Under the pieces are notes generated by a model, which worked only from the letters and a program-made list of their open reading frames with translations, ran no database searches and was not told the DNA's origin. A stretch of 64,000 nt of DNA from Prunella strophiata (lineage: Eukaryota > Chordata > Aves > Passeriformes > Prunellidae), in the NCBI GenBank assembly GCA_036583965.1, contig JAZBQD010000034.1:11596040-11660039 (forward strand), written 5' to 3'. The position numbers and the translations under genes were made by a program. The first letter of the stretch is position 1. Every line of letters starts with the position of its first letter. This document shows, one piece after another, positions 13,311 through 27,400 of the stretch.

Positions 13311-13688
13311 TGTAGGATTTTGAAAATTGTCATTGTTGCAGTGAAAAGCACAGCTCAGGAAAAAAACTTACTATATTTCCCAGACTCACTTTCTAAAGAA
13401 TTCACAGTCCATCAGGATTTTCTGAGGGGCTCTTCCATGTGCAGATAGATTGATAAACAAACAATACACTGTATTAACTCTGAACTAGAGCCCCTATAAT
13501 CTTCTAATAGCTTGCACTCAATATACTCTCTAGTAGAAGCAATGAACTTTGCACTTTCCCCTGGATGCACCCAGTGATAGTGAACTTCACTTACCAAGAA
13601 AAAATACACCTAGAACATGTGAATTTCTATTTGGCACTCCCCCAGCAAAACCACAATTTAAAACAGGAAACTTAAGAAACAAACAAAG

Positions 13689-13702
13689 AAAAAAAAAAAA
13701 AA
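13689..13702. repeat. A14 homopolymer in A-rich tract
   Basis: Fourteen consecutive A within a longer A-rich region at about 13660-13760. Confidence 0.85.
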
Positions 13703-16700
13703 TACGACCCAAACAGAACAAATAAAACCTAAAACAAGGAAGGAAGGAAAAATAGGCCAATGGGTGATGATGGCTTGCAGATTTCAGACCTTAAATTACA
13801 GAGGGTCATTGCCTGAACAGCTCCAAACACCATCAGAGCATTGAGGGTTGAATGCAAACTGAATATTCATCCTCTCACTTGTGAATGCATGTATAAAATG
13901 CTGCCACTTACCCAAACTCCTCGCAAAATTAAAGTAACTTTGTGGGTCCTTGTAGTTTCATTTATTGAGCCCTTGGGCTCAGAGTTGTGTCTTGCCAATC
14001 TGTCTCTGATTAAAAAAAAAATGATTACAGCTTTACTGCTCTCCTCTTGCAGCTCCATAACCTTGCAAAACACTTGCTGCTGGAGCAATCACAGTTCTAT
14101 TTCTCTTCAGCTGTCGGTTGTTGTAAATGATTTTAAATGGTGCTTCTTATGCTTTGAATTTGCATTTTTGATACATTTGATTTTCTGCCATAATACATGA
14201 TTCCACAAACAGTTTGTTGGTAGCAGTTTGGATCCTATCCAGTGATTCCTAGGTGATGTATTTATTTTAATTGATTTAATATTTTCTTCATTTGGTGCCT
14301 CTAATATAAAAACACCGTATGCCTTGAGTATGGCTAGGTATTTATCTGGACAAAAGTTTGTTGCTCAGGACCAAACCTCTTGAATAAATACTTCCGTCTT
14401 CAGCCAGAGACATATTCAAGAGAAGGGATACAGTGAGACTCTCCTTATACCCCACACATCTCCAGTCTGATTCAAAACTCTGCTGGACTAGAACAGGCCA
14501 TTATAGGGGGCAGAAACCTCGACCCTGCTGACCCTGCACAGAATTGCCTCACAATCAAGGACCCAGAACGAACGTTTTTAAGCCTTTATCCTGCAACTTC
14601 CACTAAGCAATACTTAGATCTTGCTTCTGCTCCATTTACTGCTGTTCCTTTCATTATCTTCATTAAAAGCTGTCTCTAATTAAGTGGCTGGTATATATTT
14701 CTAGCTGTATGGCAATAAAGGCGAAATACAATCCTAGATCAATTACTTTTGACATGCTCTGCAAAACTAGAAAATACGTAGTCTATTAATCAGCATTATG
14801 TTAAGACTCCTGAACATTAAAAACCGTTTAGCAGATGAGCCTGGATTCTTCTCTAGGGCTTACTGTGTTATCAAAGGTAAAATTCCTTAGACTATGGACA
14901 GTAAGAGTTAAATTTTACTGATGTGTCCCATTTGTTGTAGCAGGTCACTCACAAGGACAGACATGAAAGGGCATCTCTTCTGAGCCTTGTAGACAGCCTT
15001 GCCCATGACACAATCAGCCACCTAAAGCAGCAGCATCCATGCATGATGTGACAATCAGATCAGGCCTCAAAGCAGAAGCAAAATGTGTCTGAAAAATCCC
15101 TCCCAGGGAAAAGTTTTTCAGTAAGAATCTCTGTAAAAAAAAGAACTCTGCTATTTCCTCTGAAGGTCAGCAAGTACTCAGCATGTCAGACTAAAAGTGA
15201 CAAACTTTGCAATGAGCTCTCACTGAAAGCAGTCAGCTACATATCCCTTCTCCTTTTTTACTGAGAACTCTTTCCGTGCCAATTGCAGCAGCCCTGAGTC
15301 TCTCAGGTAACCAGTCAGTAAGTCACTGACTCAGACAGCAAGCTCCCACTCCAGCTTCCCACTCACATATAACAAAATCCAACCTCCAGCAGCAGCCCTA
15401 ACTGCAACAGGGGAACTTGCTGGGAGAGTTATTGTCCCCTGGAAATGCCCAGGAAACACTGATCACTTTTGACAAGAATGCCCTGTGGGAAAGGGAACCA
15501 GTTCCTTCTGTCTTAGGTCATCTGTGATTTCTCCTTGCAAACCTCAGTGGCTTTCCAAAAGAACTTCAAAGTGGCAAGAATCTGATTTTACTTTGCAATA
15601 ATGAGGCATTTCCCTTCCATTACCTCTTTCTGGAGCTACATCCAGCCAGGTCCAGCCTCCAGCCAGGATTCACTTCACACCCTCATCTCCAGGACTGACA
15701 AACAAGCCAGCTGCCCTGGGGACAGGCTCCTCACTGTCTATTGATATGGAGAAGCATGCTAATTATCATTAGTATTGTCAACAAACACCACAAAAGAGTT
15801 TCTGTAACAAAAGAAAATCCACTGGAGGATCCTTTCCAATGCAGGAAACGTTCCCTGGTAACTGACAGCAGGAGCTGTATAATGGGAAGTGTCACTCATG
15901 CCCTCTTATCTGATGTTTAAGGGTTATCTATTTACACCAAGGACGAGTGTATAACAAATCAATAGCCACCTTAAATCAAAGACTAATTACATGGAAAGGA
16001 AGGGAAAAAGGGAAAAAATTAAGAAGTTAGGTGTTTAAAAATACTGTAGCACCATTCATTAAGATCAACGCTAATATTTAATTGGAAAATAAAAATCTTT
16101 CACAGATTACTAAGTAACTACTTCAAAATAAAAATCTAATCTAGAGCGAGTGTGATATGGCCTATGGAGGTAGATCTAGTTAAGATCAATAAATGAGGAA
16201 CAGCTATTCTGTCCATTTTCTTAACATGATCCTCTACCTCCCTAGGGCTCCCAATCTCTCAGTGAAATCCAAGTGCTGTTATCGAGCCATCCACCAGACA
16301 GTGCTACACAGCCCAAAACCTGAGTGCATTGATTCCACATTGGGTAGTGACACACTGAGTAGGGAGAGAAGAACATGCAGTGTTTCTTTTTTTATCATCC
16401 TTCCTTGCTGCTGATGTCCAGTAAAGTGACTGAATTCATGTTTTCTGACCATAAACCTCTCACCACTAACTTATTTTGCTCAACTGTTGAAATCAAATGT
16501 AGCTCTGCTGGTCCAATGTAAAAATTTCAGTCACACTTGGCAAGCTCCTGTCACTGGCAACATCTTGCTCTTGTGAATAAAATTCACATAAAGCAGAAGA
16601 AGGAAACCTGAGCATGGGAATTTTGATTTAAGTCCTCACAAATGAACCAAACACATAACAAGAATTTCCAGAAGACAAAAGAATGAAAAGCTTTTTTACT

Positions 16701-17158
16701 TTACAGCTCTTTTTCACATTACTTTCTAGTCACACATCCAAGGAGATAAAAACAAAAGTGTATTTGCACATTTCTCACAGTTAAAGTTCAAGAGAATGAT
16801 TCTTGATATGAATCACTGACATTACAAGACTATTTTTGTGGAATATATCCTACACATATGAATGTATATACATTTATTTTTAAGAAGATTGGAAAGATAA
16901 ACTTATGTTGTATATACCTGAGTATAACACAACTTAAGGAAGCCTGGATGTAAAGCTTCAAATTTCCCATACAAACCATTTCCAAGGGAAGTTTGGGAAC
17001 TGACTGAGAAGAATACCAATAGTTCAATCAAACTCTGGCTTTAATATTCTAATCCAGTTTGGATGCAAACTGAAGCAGGGCAAAGTACTTTATTTGGGGC
17101 ACATTCAGTGGGTTATCACATGAAATGCTAGCAGGAAAAATTGCCATATCAAATGCAG

Positions 17159-17207
17159 TATCCTTTAGATTTAGAAATACCAGATATCCTTTAGATATCC
17201 TTTAGAT
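17159..17207. repeat. Short AGATATCCTTT tandem repeat
   Basis: Two adjacent copies of an 11-bp unit (17184-17207) with a partial, diverged copy starting about 25 bp earlier. Confidence 0.7.
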
Positions 17208-18304
17208 CTGAAAATTTAAACAGATTTAAACTGCTAAATCATAATTCTCATGTCCCCTTATACAGTTAGCACACATTATAAACTATAAACAAAGTGAGAC
17301 ATTAAGATAGCTCAAGGTTTGAATTTTTTTTCTCCCCCTCTTCTATTTAGAAGCTGTTACTATTTCCATGATTTTTTGGTTTATATTGTAACAGTATTGG
17401 ACATGACATTTATGAGTGTGTGCTTTGGGACTCTTCTATTACCTGAATTGTGCTAGTGAACAAATTCTAAAGGCCACTTGCAATAGCCTTCTTGTGTTCT
17501 GACTTGAATGATTTTTTTTTTTTTTTTGGCCTATACCTCTTTATTTTTTGCTTGAGGCTACTGACTTAGAAAGCAAAGTACAGACATGTTTCAGAAAAAT
17601 AGGCTTCTTCTGATAAGATTGTTTTCTTGTCTTTCAAGGGAAAGAAGCTTTAAATTATTGTGTAATATTTAATATCTTCACGTGGAAAACATGACCCCAC
17701 TAGAGGTAAATTTAACTGACTTGAGTGGGACCAGAATTTCAACTTTAAACAACAGGCACTTGAAAATTACAAATAACTAACATCTATAAGTGGGTAAAAA
17801 CTGAAAAACGCTGGGAGAGGTTCAAGTTCAGGAATCAGCATTTGATTTGATTTTGATCAGCAGCTGAGGACAGAGAGCTGCACATCAGCTATAGAAGTGT
17901 TCAACCACTGAAACAAGAGCTAGGACAACCACTAAGGTGGGTTTAGTTTTGTTTAAAGTGAAAGCTTCAGAGCACCAATATGTCACCAGACTGCTTGAAA
18001 ATAATGGCAAATCTGTCCCAGTGACTAATCTTTGAGTCCTGTCAGCACTCAGAATTTAACAACATCGAAATGGGGAAAGAAAATAATGTCACCTTGTCAT
18101 TCTGAAATGGACCTATAATCAAAACCCTTGAATTGGGTTCACAGAGAAGTATCAACCCCACTAAAACAGAAGGCAAGCTCAGCTTGAAAAGAATAAAATA
18201 CATTTTGTGATCCCACAAAATACAAAATGGCACATTCCATATCTCCTGCAACACTTAGTCATTTTATTTGGAATTGCCAGTAATTTATACTGCTTATTTG
18301 CAGG

Positions 18305-18396
18305 TCTGCCTGCAGCCCTACAGCCTCCCACTGTGATTTTGTCAGATTCCAAGCCTAGCAGGGTCAGGTTGGGTTAACTCTGGTATCTAAGAGCAG
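18305..18396 (+). mobile_element. Possible 5S-rRNA-derived SINE or 5S pseudogene
   Basis: The segment GATTTTGTCAGATTCC AAGCCTAGCAGGGTCAGG ... GGGTTAACTCTGGTATC follows the order of the 5S rRNA internal promoter region (GATCTCGTCTGATC, then AAGCTAAGCAGGGTCGGGCCTGGTTAG). A weaker match to the 5' part of 5S (GCC-TAC-CC-CCC) lies upstream of it. Heavy divergence rules out a working 5S gene. A head of a 5S-type SINE (SINE3/AmnSINE class, known in amniotes) or an old 5S pseudogene would both fit. This is a by-eye comparison only. Confidence 0.5.
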
Positions 18397-21184
18397 CTGC
18401 TACATTTTACCCTGCAGACAGCTGCCTTTCAAAGGCAGGTAAAGCATTTCACAATTTCATGAAGTCTTAGGAATAAGACAGTCACTTATTAAAATCAGAA
18501 GATTTTCCTCAATACTCTTTGCAGGATTCAAACACACCTGTCTTTTGTGTAATGTATTTGTGACTTTATGGCACCAACATACAGCCACCACACTAAACAC
18601 AGCATTTCTGATTGTTTATTACCAAAGTCTTCTTATCAGGACTGAGTGATTAACTTTTGCAAAATAAATAGCTTTCCAGTGAAGGCAAACAGATTTTGAA
18701 ACTTGAAACTATGCAGCTACATATTTGGGCTCAAAATTCAACCATAAGCTAATGGAATGCATCACTAAACAGAAATCCTGCAAACAGCTACAGAAGACCC
18801 TAATTTGAAGAAGGCAAACCAGCCCACTTATTCTTTAAAGTTGAACACCTACTTAAATATTTGCAGATTTGGCAACTCTAAGCATTATGTCTGCATATTT
18901 AACAGAACTGATAGTTAACATATTTGTTACAGCTACCAGAATTCAGTTTTCTTTTTTTTAAACTCCTTTGAAAAGAAGGCATTCTCCTCACCTCCTTCCC
19001 AAAGCTATCCTTTTTTCCTCTAGCTTTTCTATTTACTCACATCAAAAAAAGCACCATGCAGAAAGAAATATGGATAAATAGATGTATTTGAAGAGATTGC
19101 TGCAAGGAATCTGGTTATAAAACTTCAGCTGATATCATAGATTGCTACACCTTATTGTATCATACACAAGAATCATAAGCAAAATTGTCAGAAAGCAACT
19201 GAATAGAAAAACAACTTGTACTCAGATGGCTGATAAAACCAGTAAAAAAGAAAGGAAAGGTTATATATTTATTTTACTTCAAAGTATGAGGGTTGCTTGA
19301 AGAGCTTACTGGGGTCTGCAAAAACTCTGCTGCACTGGGGCTAAACACAAATGTTTAATAAGGATTCATTGAAATTATTGGAAATATGACTGACTTTCAT
19401 CCCCGTGATTACACAGTATGTGTGCAGGTAAAGTGGAAGGATGCCACCAATTTCAGTAGATCTTTCAGAAAAATGGAGTTGGACTCAGAGAGGCAATGAT
19501 TTGCCTCACACTTAATTTTCTCAGGTTCTCTGGGAAGCTTCTTTGACACACACAAGGGATCAGATAAGTAGAAACCATGGTTTGTCATGAAGATAAGAGA
19601 ACCAGGTGGGGGGTTATTCTGCATTTCTGAAACATGCTGAAGCAGTATCTTCAATCTGAACATGATAAAGCTTTATCACGGTGAGGACTTCACAACTTCA
19701 TTATAACAACAATTTGTTCAAAGCTTCCAGCAAGGCATCAAAACCACATCATAGCCATGCTGCCTGCTTAGTACTTCTGGCCAGAGAAATTAGCTAACCA
19801 TTATACTGACTTAATCAAAATAACGCAATTTAATTCCATGGTATTTTACATAATAATGGTCAGGCTACCGTTTTCCTGAAAGACAGCATGACATTTGCAA
19901 ACTAAATTAATTTCTGTAGTACCTATAAAATGGTAAATGCTCAATATAAAACATTAACTTCAGGTTTCAAATAGCTCTTTCACATAATGCAACTTGCTTT
20001 ATACAATACCTTTATTTCCTGTGTTAAATGACTATATCTGCTTTACATTAGTGTTTATCCCTTATGTGGTGTTCCAAGAGGCTCTGTTCAATTTATTTGC
20101 AGGACAGACAAAATTACACCTGTTAATGATCTCCTGTCTACCACAAAAAATAATGGTTTTAGCTAGACTTTAAGCTTGCAGGAAAGACTGTACTGATCTG
20201 GTAGCTATCCACCACTTTCTCAGGAATCCAAACTCTTTCTAATCTGCTATGTCTAAATGACTTCCCTTGGAATCCAAAACAAAAGAAGCATTCAAAACAT
20301 ATAAACAAACTTTGGAGAGAGATACATCTCAGAAAAGAAGCTTGCCCTGATTAGGGGAAAATGAGGAAAAAATATGATAGTGCAGTCTGCAAGTCACAGT
20401 GGAGAGTGTTGTACTTGGGCTTAGCCTCAAAGCTTAAGAGATATGAATTCCATCTTCCAGAGTATAAAAAAATGATCCTGTAGGGTTATAGAAGCAGAAA
20501 TATCACTGTTCTCTTCTTTTAATATTTTGAGATCAACTGTAATAGATTTCAAAATTACTACACTTCAAAGAGACTATGGCATTTTGCTTTATGGGTCCTA
20601 GAAAAAAACATTAAACGCACAAAAACTGGACAGCTAAGCCTTCCAGTTCATGTGAGATTTGTATTAGATTCCTTAGGTAAGAAGTGTATTAAACCCATTC
20701 CTTGTTTCAGAGATATTAAAATAATAATTGTCATTTAGTCAGTAATGTTAAGTTTTATAGTAGTCACAGCAATGAAGAGAATCTGCATCTTCATCTCCTA
20801 TCTAGTCTCTTGAACTGGAAGTAGAGATTTTCCTTCAGCTAGGCAGATTTGAAAAACTCCACTTCTTTTGGTGAAGCTGTGATTAGGGAGCTTAAATAAA
20901 TGCTTACAATTACAAGTTGGACAGACTGCTAGAGAAATTAGGACTCGGAAGTAGCCTCTGCACTTCTGCCAAGGTTATATAATTTTTCAGCACTGGTTCA
21001 CTCTTTCAAGTCCTGTAGTCCCAGACTGCAGGGATTCCTGGGCAGGCATACACACCAGTTTTCAGTGTGCCAGGTTCAAGATGAAAATCACACTGATCAC
21101 ATCATCATCAGTTTGGATTAAATAGCTCTGCTCTGCTATGGCTAGCAATATTTGGTAGCAAACTCACAGGACTTGGAAGAACTT

Positions 21185-21400
21185 GGACTTCAAGGAAGAA
21201 AATATTAAAGATATCTATTATAAAAGGAGGGGAGAAAGATTAACACCAGAAAAAAAGAAAAGAGGATGGACAACAGAGATGACAGAGTGATGAAAGAGCA
21301 GAAGGTGCTGCAGAGTCAGCTACAAGATATACAGAAAGATAAACCAAGAGAGAATGAGAGATGGAGGAGGGAAAGTGAAAGCAAAAGCAAACCCACACGA
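21185..21400. other. Strongly purine-rich stretch
   Basis: About 200 bp with a marked A+G excess on the plus strand (GGAAG, GAGAGA, AAGAAAAGAGG motifs) but no simple period. It may reflect old GA-rich microsatellite decay; no gene is recognised. Confidence 0.6.
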
Positions 21401-24400
21401 ATCTGAGGATCAACTGTTAGACATCAGGGTGAGAGCATGGACAGTCCAGAGATGAGTGAATCACTTCAGGCAGCACACAGCTGGGCAGGAGAAGGTGTTT
21501 GCACAAGCCCTTTGAAGGAAGGGTCTCTTTGCACAGGGCCTCACAGAGCTTGTGTACTGCAAATCAGGATGACAGATGCTCTGAGGTGGAAGATTTCTGT
21601 AAAGCTTTTTTAGTAGCAGAGTTTATAGCTGTTACAGTGACACATGGCTTCATTGTAATTTTCCATGTAAAAGGAGGCAAAAAGATTGAAAAACAAAACT
21701 AACAAAAACTCTTCCCTTCACTAGATAAGTGAGTCAAGTATAAAAATATTCCCAAGCAAATGACAGCTTTTTAGTTCATCTTTACATCAAACAATGACAG
21801 CAGTTTGCATGACTCAGACTGATGATTCGGCTGTTGTCCTCTCAGCTCACTCCAGAAGGGAGGGAAGGAGAGAAGCAGTTTATTTTTAAGTATGCCTTAC
21901 TAGCAAGATTATTATGAGAAACCCATTAAAATGTGTTGTTTTTTTTTTTTTCCTTAAGAGCTGAGTTCTCACTTAAAATCAACTTCAGAGATGAATAAGA
22001 TCTCTGGGAACCTGGAGACAAAGCAGGAAGCCTTAAAGAACAGAAAGAACCTATTTTGGAAACCTGAGATGCTTTAATTCTACTAAGATCTCTTTATCTA
22101 GGACATGAACCAAAATATTTTCTAACTAAATCTCTTTCAGGAAGCACATCACCTATCCCTATATTGTTGATGAATATGTCAAATATAGGATTTTAAATGT
22201 CAGTGCAGAGTTTCCAAAGGGAGAGAGCACTGCCTGAAGGATAATCTATACTAGTAACAGCCCTTTCAGAAATACTGACTTAACCTTGTGTGAGGAAGGA
22301 AGATATTCTATCTGGTTTTCAGGGACTTAGCTTGAGGCTAAAATAGTCACCAAATGGGTAAAAGCCAGAAAACTGGTCACCAGAAGGAAAAATGAAGGGC
22401 ACTTAATTATTTTTACTTTCTCTACACCACACTTCAAAATGGAGATAAGGAAACATCAATTTTTCTTTCTCAAAGACTCTTTTCAGCTCTAGTATCACAT
22501 TAAAATTCATAACTCCAGAAATCATGAAAGTTTGGCCTCTGTTATCACAGTCTATTATTTCCATGGGAGAGTTCAACATGTTGTAAGGGAATCCTACACA
22601 GCTTAACTCACTGCAAAATACAGCAGAGGAGCAGATGGAATATCAGTTAGTTCTGAACAGAAACTATAACAACATCATAGAATCATAGAACATGTCTACT
22701 TTAGTTTATAGCAAGGAGAACAGTAAAAAAGCTGCCTCTTTTGCTTCTTTATATATCTTTGTTGACAAAGAAACTCTTAGAAAACAAAGTAAATTCATTC
22801 TATAGATGACTGCTTTATAAAATGTGCATACAGGTTCAGCAGAAAATGCTACAGATTTTTATCTGAGAATAAACAGTAAATCTTATCTAAACAGGTTTTG
22901 TGTTTAGGCATAAAACTCTGAATCTTAAACAATACTTTGTGTAATTGTAAATAAGTGTGTGAATAATTTTCATATAAGCAAACTGCCAGAGACAGTTTTA
23001 ATCTGGGTTGGTTGATTTTCAATTTTTTTTTTTTTTTACTCAGGGCTTTTTTACCCTCAGAATCTCAGCAATAGGGCCATTAGTGCTTCATGGTGCCAGA
23101 ACATCTCAAAATGCTAGTGGATCCTTTCCACAGAGATCTCAAGCACATTAGGATTCCTCTTCCAGAGCAGTCATCCTGCTCACTGCAGACTCACAGAAAT
23201 CCCAGAGCTCTCTTGGAATAAAATTGCCAGAAGTGCCAAATGATTGAGTGGTCTCTCCCACTCTTATGTGCAGCCCCACCCTGGCCAACTATCAATGCTC
23301 TCCCAGGCACCAGTCTAGGAGCCTTGCCAGTGGTACAGGGACAAAAGCAGAGCCTGTGGATATTGGATATTGTTTTTAACTCTGGCTAGTAGTTTGTCAT
23401 TTAATTTGTTAAGTGAGGTTGGACATGACTTTTAGTTTGGCATTTTCTTATTGTTTTTATTTTCCAAATTACAGTGACAGCTCCCACTGCTTCGCTTTTG
23501 GGAATTTGTCATGAAATTGTGAAGCATGATCCAAGGTCTATCTCTGAAAAACAGACTTATTTTTATCATATTCAGTAGGGTAAAAACAAGAGTGTAGAGA
23601 TTAAAAATCCATATATTTTGCTTTGCTTTTCAGAAAGTGGAAGCTGAAAAAAAAAAAAATAAAACCATTTATGTAACAGAAAGAATGAGGCTGATATGAA
23701 GGAGGAGCTATTCCCACAGCGTTCTAGCATTTGCTATTTGTGTACTGTGAAAGCAAAAGATAAAAGAAGTGCTCTTAACTAAGCACAGAAGTGAAATCAG
23801 TGTCAGATTTACAAGGAGTGATGAACTGGAAGACATGGAGGGAAGGCTGGCTAGTTGCTGTGTTCAAGTGCAGGAATACAAAGGAAGTCACCAACCATCT
23901 CCTGCCTCTGTGGCCTCCTTTTGCCCAGCAAAAAGCATTTGCAGTGCTCAGGAAGGGTAAGCAGGCAAAGGCTGAGCACTGCTGCTGACATATGGAAAGG
24001 AGGTGGGAGGAGAAAGAGCTGCATGATCACAGCAGGGTGCAAATGTTCCATGGTTTGATTTAACACTGCACTTGCTAGAAAGTTCAGAAAGGCAGCAGTG
24101 CCCCCAGATCAGGAATTCACTCTATAAACAGTGTTTTGGACAAAAGTGAGCAACAACTTGCATTCTGCCTTTCCCCAGAAAGAAACACTCCATAGGCAGC
24201 AAATGAAAATTTGCTTTATGAAATTCCTTTTTGTTTTCCCTCCTGTCACTCCTCCCAGTTGTTAACAATATGCTGTTTACTCCCTGTTGTTGGATTCCAC
24301 TGGTTTTCTCCAGTACATACCAAGGATATTTTTCATGTTGTGTTGCTGAGCAGTCAAAATGATCTTGTTCAAAACAAAAGTCAGGTCTCGCCACTCTCTG

Positions 24401-27400
24401 TACATTCCTGAGATATGTCCCCCACACTTTCTCAAACCATCCACAGCCACTCAACACACAGCCCTAAGTACTGGGCTGCTGGTGGCACTAGGAGAGGGGA
24501 TTAGGTGGCCTTAATTTCTTCCTCAGCTTTTTGCACAGTCATGTTAGTGCAAGTTACAGTCTGAGCTGGGAGGAACAATTCCCAGCCCAGCAGGTAGCTG
24601 TAAGCCCTGTCATTATGGGGAACACCATGTAATTCTTCAGATCCTGAAGGCAGCTGGAGTTTTGAGCAGCACAGCTGCATTCACTTCAGGCCCTGGGTGA
24701 TAGATATGGCATTTTGTCTATTCCATACTTTCAGCAATTAAGAAGCATCTTCTGAAGCCATGAACGTGCAACTAAGAGCCACTGAGGAGGTGTTCAGCAA
24801 CCATTATGAGGAAAGGCATCTTAAAAATCCACTGAAAGCTTCAAAAACAAGGGAGAAAGAGGAACTCTACTGGGCAAAGTCCCTACAACTCATGGGCCTG
24901 TTGGCTGAAGTGGTTGTAATAAGCTAATATTTCTGACTGAAGTTTCTTACAGCTTGGGCTTAATTCTGCTATGTGGAAACTGAAATTATATTGCTTTTGT
25001 AGCTCTTGTAACTGAATATGAAGATGGTTGTGGCTGTTTTGGTAATCCCTAAAGTGAAAATACTTTCAGCTAACTTAGAAAAGGCTATTTCTGATCCTGA
25101 ACTGGTTTTATGGGATCTGCAGAAGGAAAGAGAGTCCCAGGAAAAGTCAAATCCTATGCAAGTGCTACTCTTTCAATAAACTTAGTTGAAGTTTGTCTGT
25201 AGTCTGAGCAAATTACTCTTAACAAGAGCAGCACTCTGAGAAGGCAGAGAGATTTTCAACACAAAAAGCCCCCATATTGACATGGATGCTTTAATTCAGT
25301 TCTACTACTGACCCCATCAATTGGAGATAAAGATTAATTGTTTGTATTATAAAATTTATACTGGTCAGCAGTCCTTGCAGAGATGACAGGCCCCAGTGAA
25401 CTCAGCTTTTGCACAATCAGTTATAGGCAAACACAAAACTACTATATTCTGTGAACTATTTCCTGTGAGGAGACATAGGGAGTTCACAAAAGAAAAAGAA
25501 AACACAGCTCACAATATATTTAAATTTACAGTTCAGCATCTGGAGAAAAATAGGAGCTATCAAAGATCATTTCATTGGCTATTACAGATATCCTCCAAAA
25601 TGTTACATACATAGAGGGAATGGCACTACTGCTCTCACAGAAATATTTTTTGTCTGCATCCATAGAGTCTTCAGGGAGAAAGAGTGATATAGTTTCACAG
25701 AGAAAGAGAATATCCAGTTCATTGTGACTTGAAGGTAAATACAGGTCATCTCACAAAGATAAATATCTCAACATGGGTTCATTTATCTTTTTTTAAGAAA
25801 AGATAAAAGCAAAAAAGAAAATGTGATCTCGGCTAGATTGGATGGTTGCAATAATCCATTCAGCTCCTTTGGGATGGAGAATACCATATTTCTACTTTAT
25901 CAATGAAAAACAGATTTAGCTCCTTTTTCTCTTCAGCAACCTTCTCCTTGCTCCTACCTCTCCTTAAAATCAAATATTTCCAAGTTTTGAATTTGGAACA
26001 TGGAATCACGCAACTAATCAATCAGCCTTTACACCCAGAATCTCATCATTTGAACATTACCTCATACATATCTCAGTGATTGTGCCTGCCAGGCTACCAC
26101 TGCCTTCTAAAAAGATTACATGGACCAAAAGAAACCACTTTGTTTTGCCCTCTGGCTTTCTAAGTGAAACAAGTGTCATGGTGAAATGCTGACAAAATCC
26201 TCTCATGTTTTCCAGCTTTGAAAAATTGCAGCACCATGTTAATGTTGGAAGCACACAAGCGAAATATATATCCAGGGTTTTTGGATTTGTTTTGTTGGGG
26301 GTGTTTTTTGATTAAGCTACAGTACAGTAGTTACTGAAATTTGAGCACAGAACAAGTAAATTGCTCCCTGCTGTGCAGATATAGGATGGGGGAATGGGGA
26401 GATCTTAGGGACATTTTGCTGTACTTCCCCTATACATAAATTTATATGTAACAGGTTTCAGGTTTGAAGAACAGTAAAGGTTGAAATTATCCTTTTGAAG
26501 CATAAGACATGAGCATCCAGGAGATATTTTGTAAGTTTAAATGTTTTCCATGCTTTATACATATCCTACACACTGAATTACACCAACTGTTAGAAATTAT
26601 CTTCCTACTTTACTCCTGCACTACTGTATTGGAGCATCATCTAAGGGAACAAACTTCTTCCAAAATAAGCTTGCAGCAGCACATGATCACTCAATGGATG
26701 CTCTGTTTTAAACCAAGCTTTTGCCATCTGTTCCTCTGCTAATTATGAATGCTACAAATACCCACAACTACATTGCAAGGAAAAAAAGTGATTAAAGTGC
26801 ATATATTCTTTCTACCATGCATCTTCATTGTTTATCTCAAATGAAAAGCAACACCACCCACCACTCAAGTCCCACAGCATGAAGACCACAGAAGGGCAGA
26901 TGTTTAGAGCTCCTCATCTGCCAATCAGCCACTGGTGATTGCTCAGAGTCCAAAATGTATTTTGTACACTCAGCAAGACAAGCTTAAAACTGTGCAGGAT
27001 CACACACACATCTGAAGTGGGGCTTGCCAGCAGCTTCTTTGCTCACAAGAACCCTTTGCTGCCCAAGTCAGGGTCACCCAGGATGCTGCTCAGCAGGTAA
27101 ATAATTTTCAGCTGCATCCTTCCTAAATCCCTTCCTGTTCTCCTCTCCCTCTAACCCTAACACCATCATTAAAGTGTCATTTTGGAACTCCTTGTAATAA
27201 AGTGAAACATGGTTTTCCCCATCTACCTTTTCCCCATTCTCTCTGTGTTTATAGATTCAATACCTGCTATCCATGCAGACACATGTCATGTTCTCATTTC
27301 CTCCTTCTGCCAGGTATTTTCCATGAGGAGAAATCACTGGGTTTTAGTAAAGATTGTTCCAGACATGGTTTCTCACCTAATGGAGCATGTCTCCATTTCA

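Noticed and set aside
22672..22697. CATAGAATCATAGAAC resembling a CR1 terminal octamer repeat
   Set aside because: Flanking sequence shows no further CR1 similarity, so it is too short to call.
23412..23432. GAGGTTGGACATGAC resembling the CR1 3' UTR
   Set aside because: Match limited to about 12 bases without the adjacent GATCTC or TTCCAACC segments.
27151..27160. Telomere-like CTAACCCTAA
   Set aside because: Only about one and a half repeat units; chance level.
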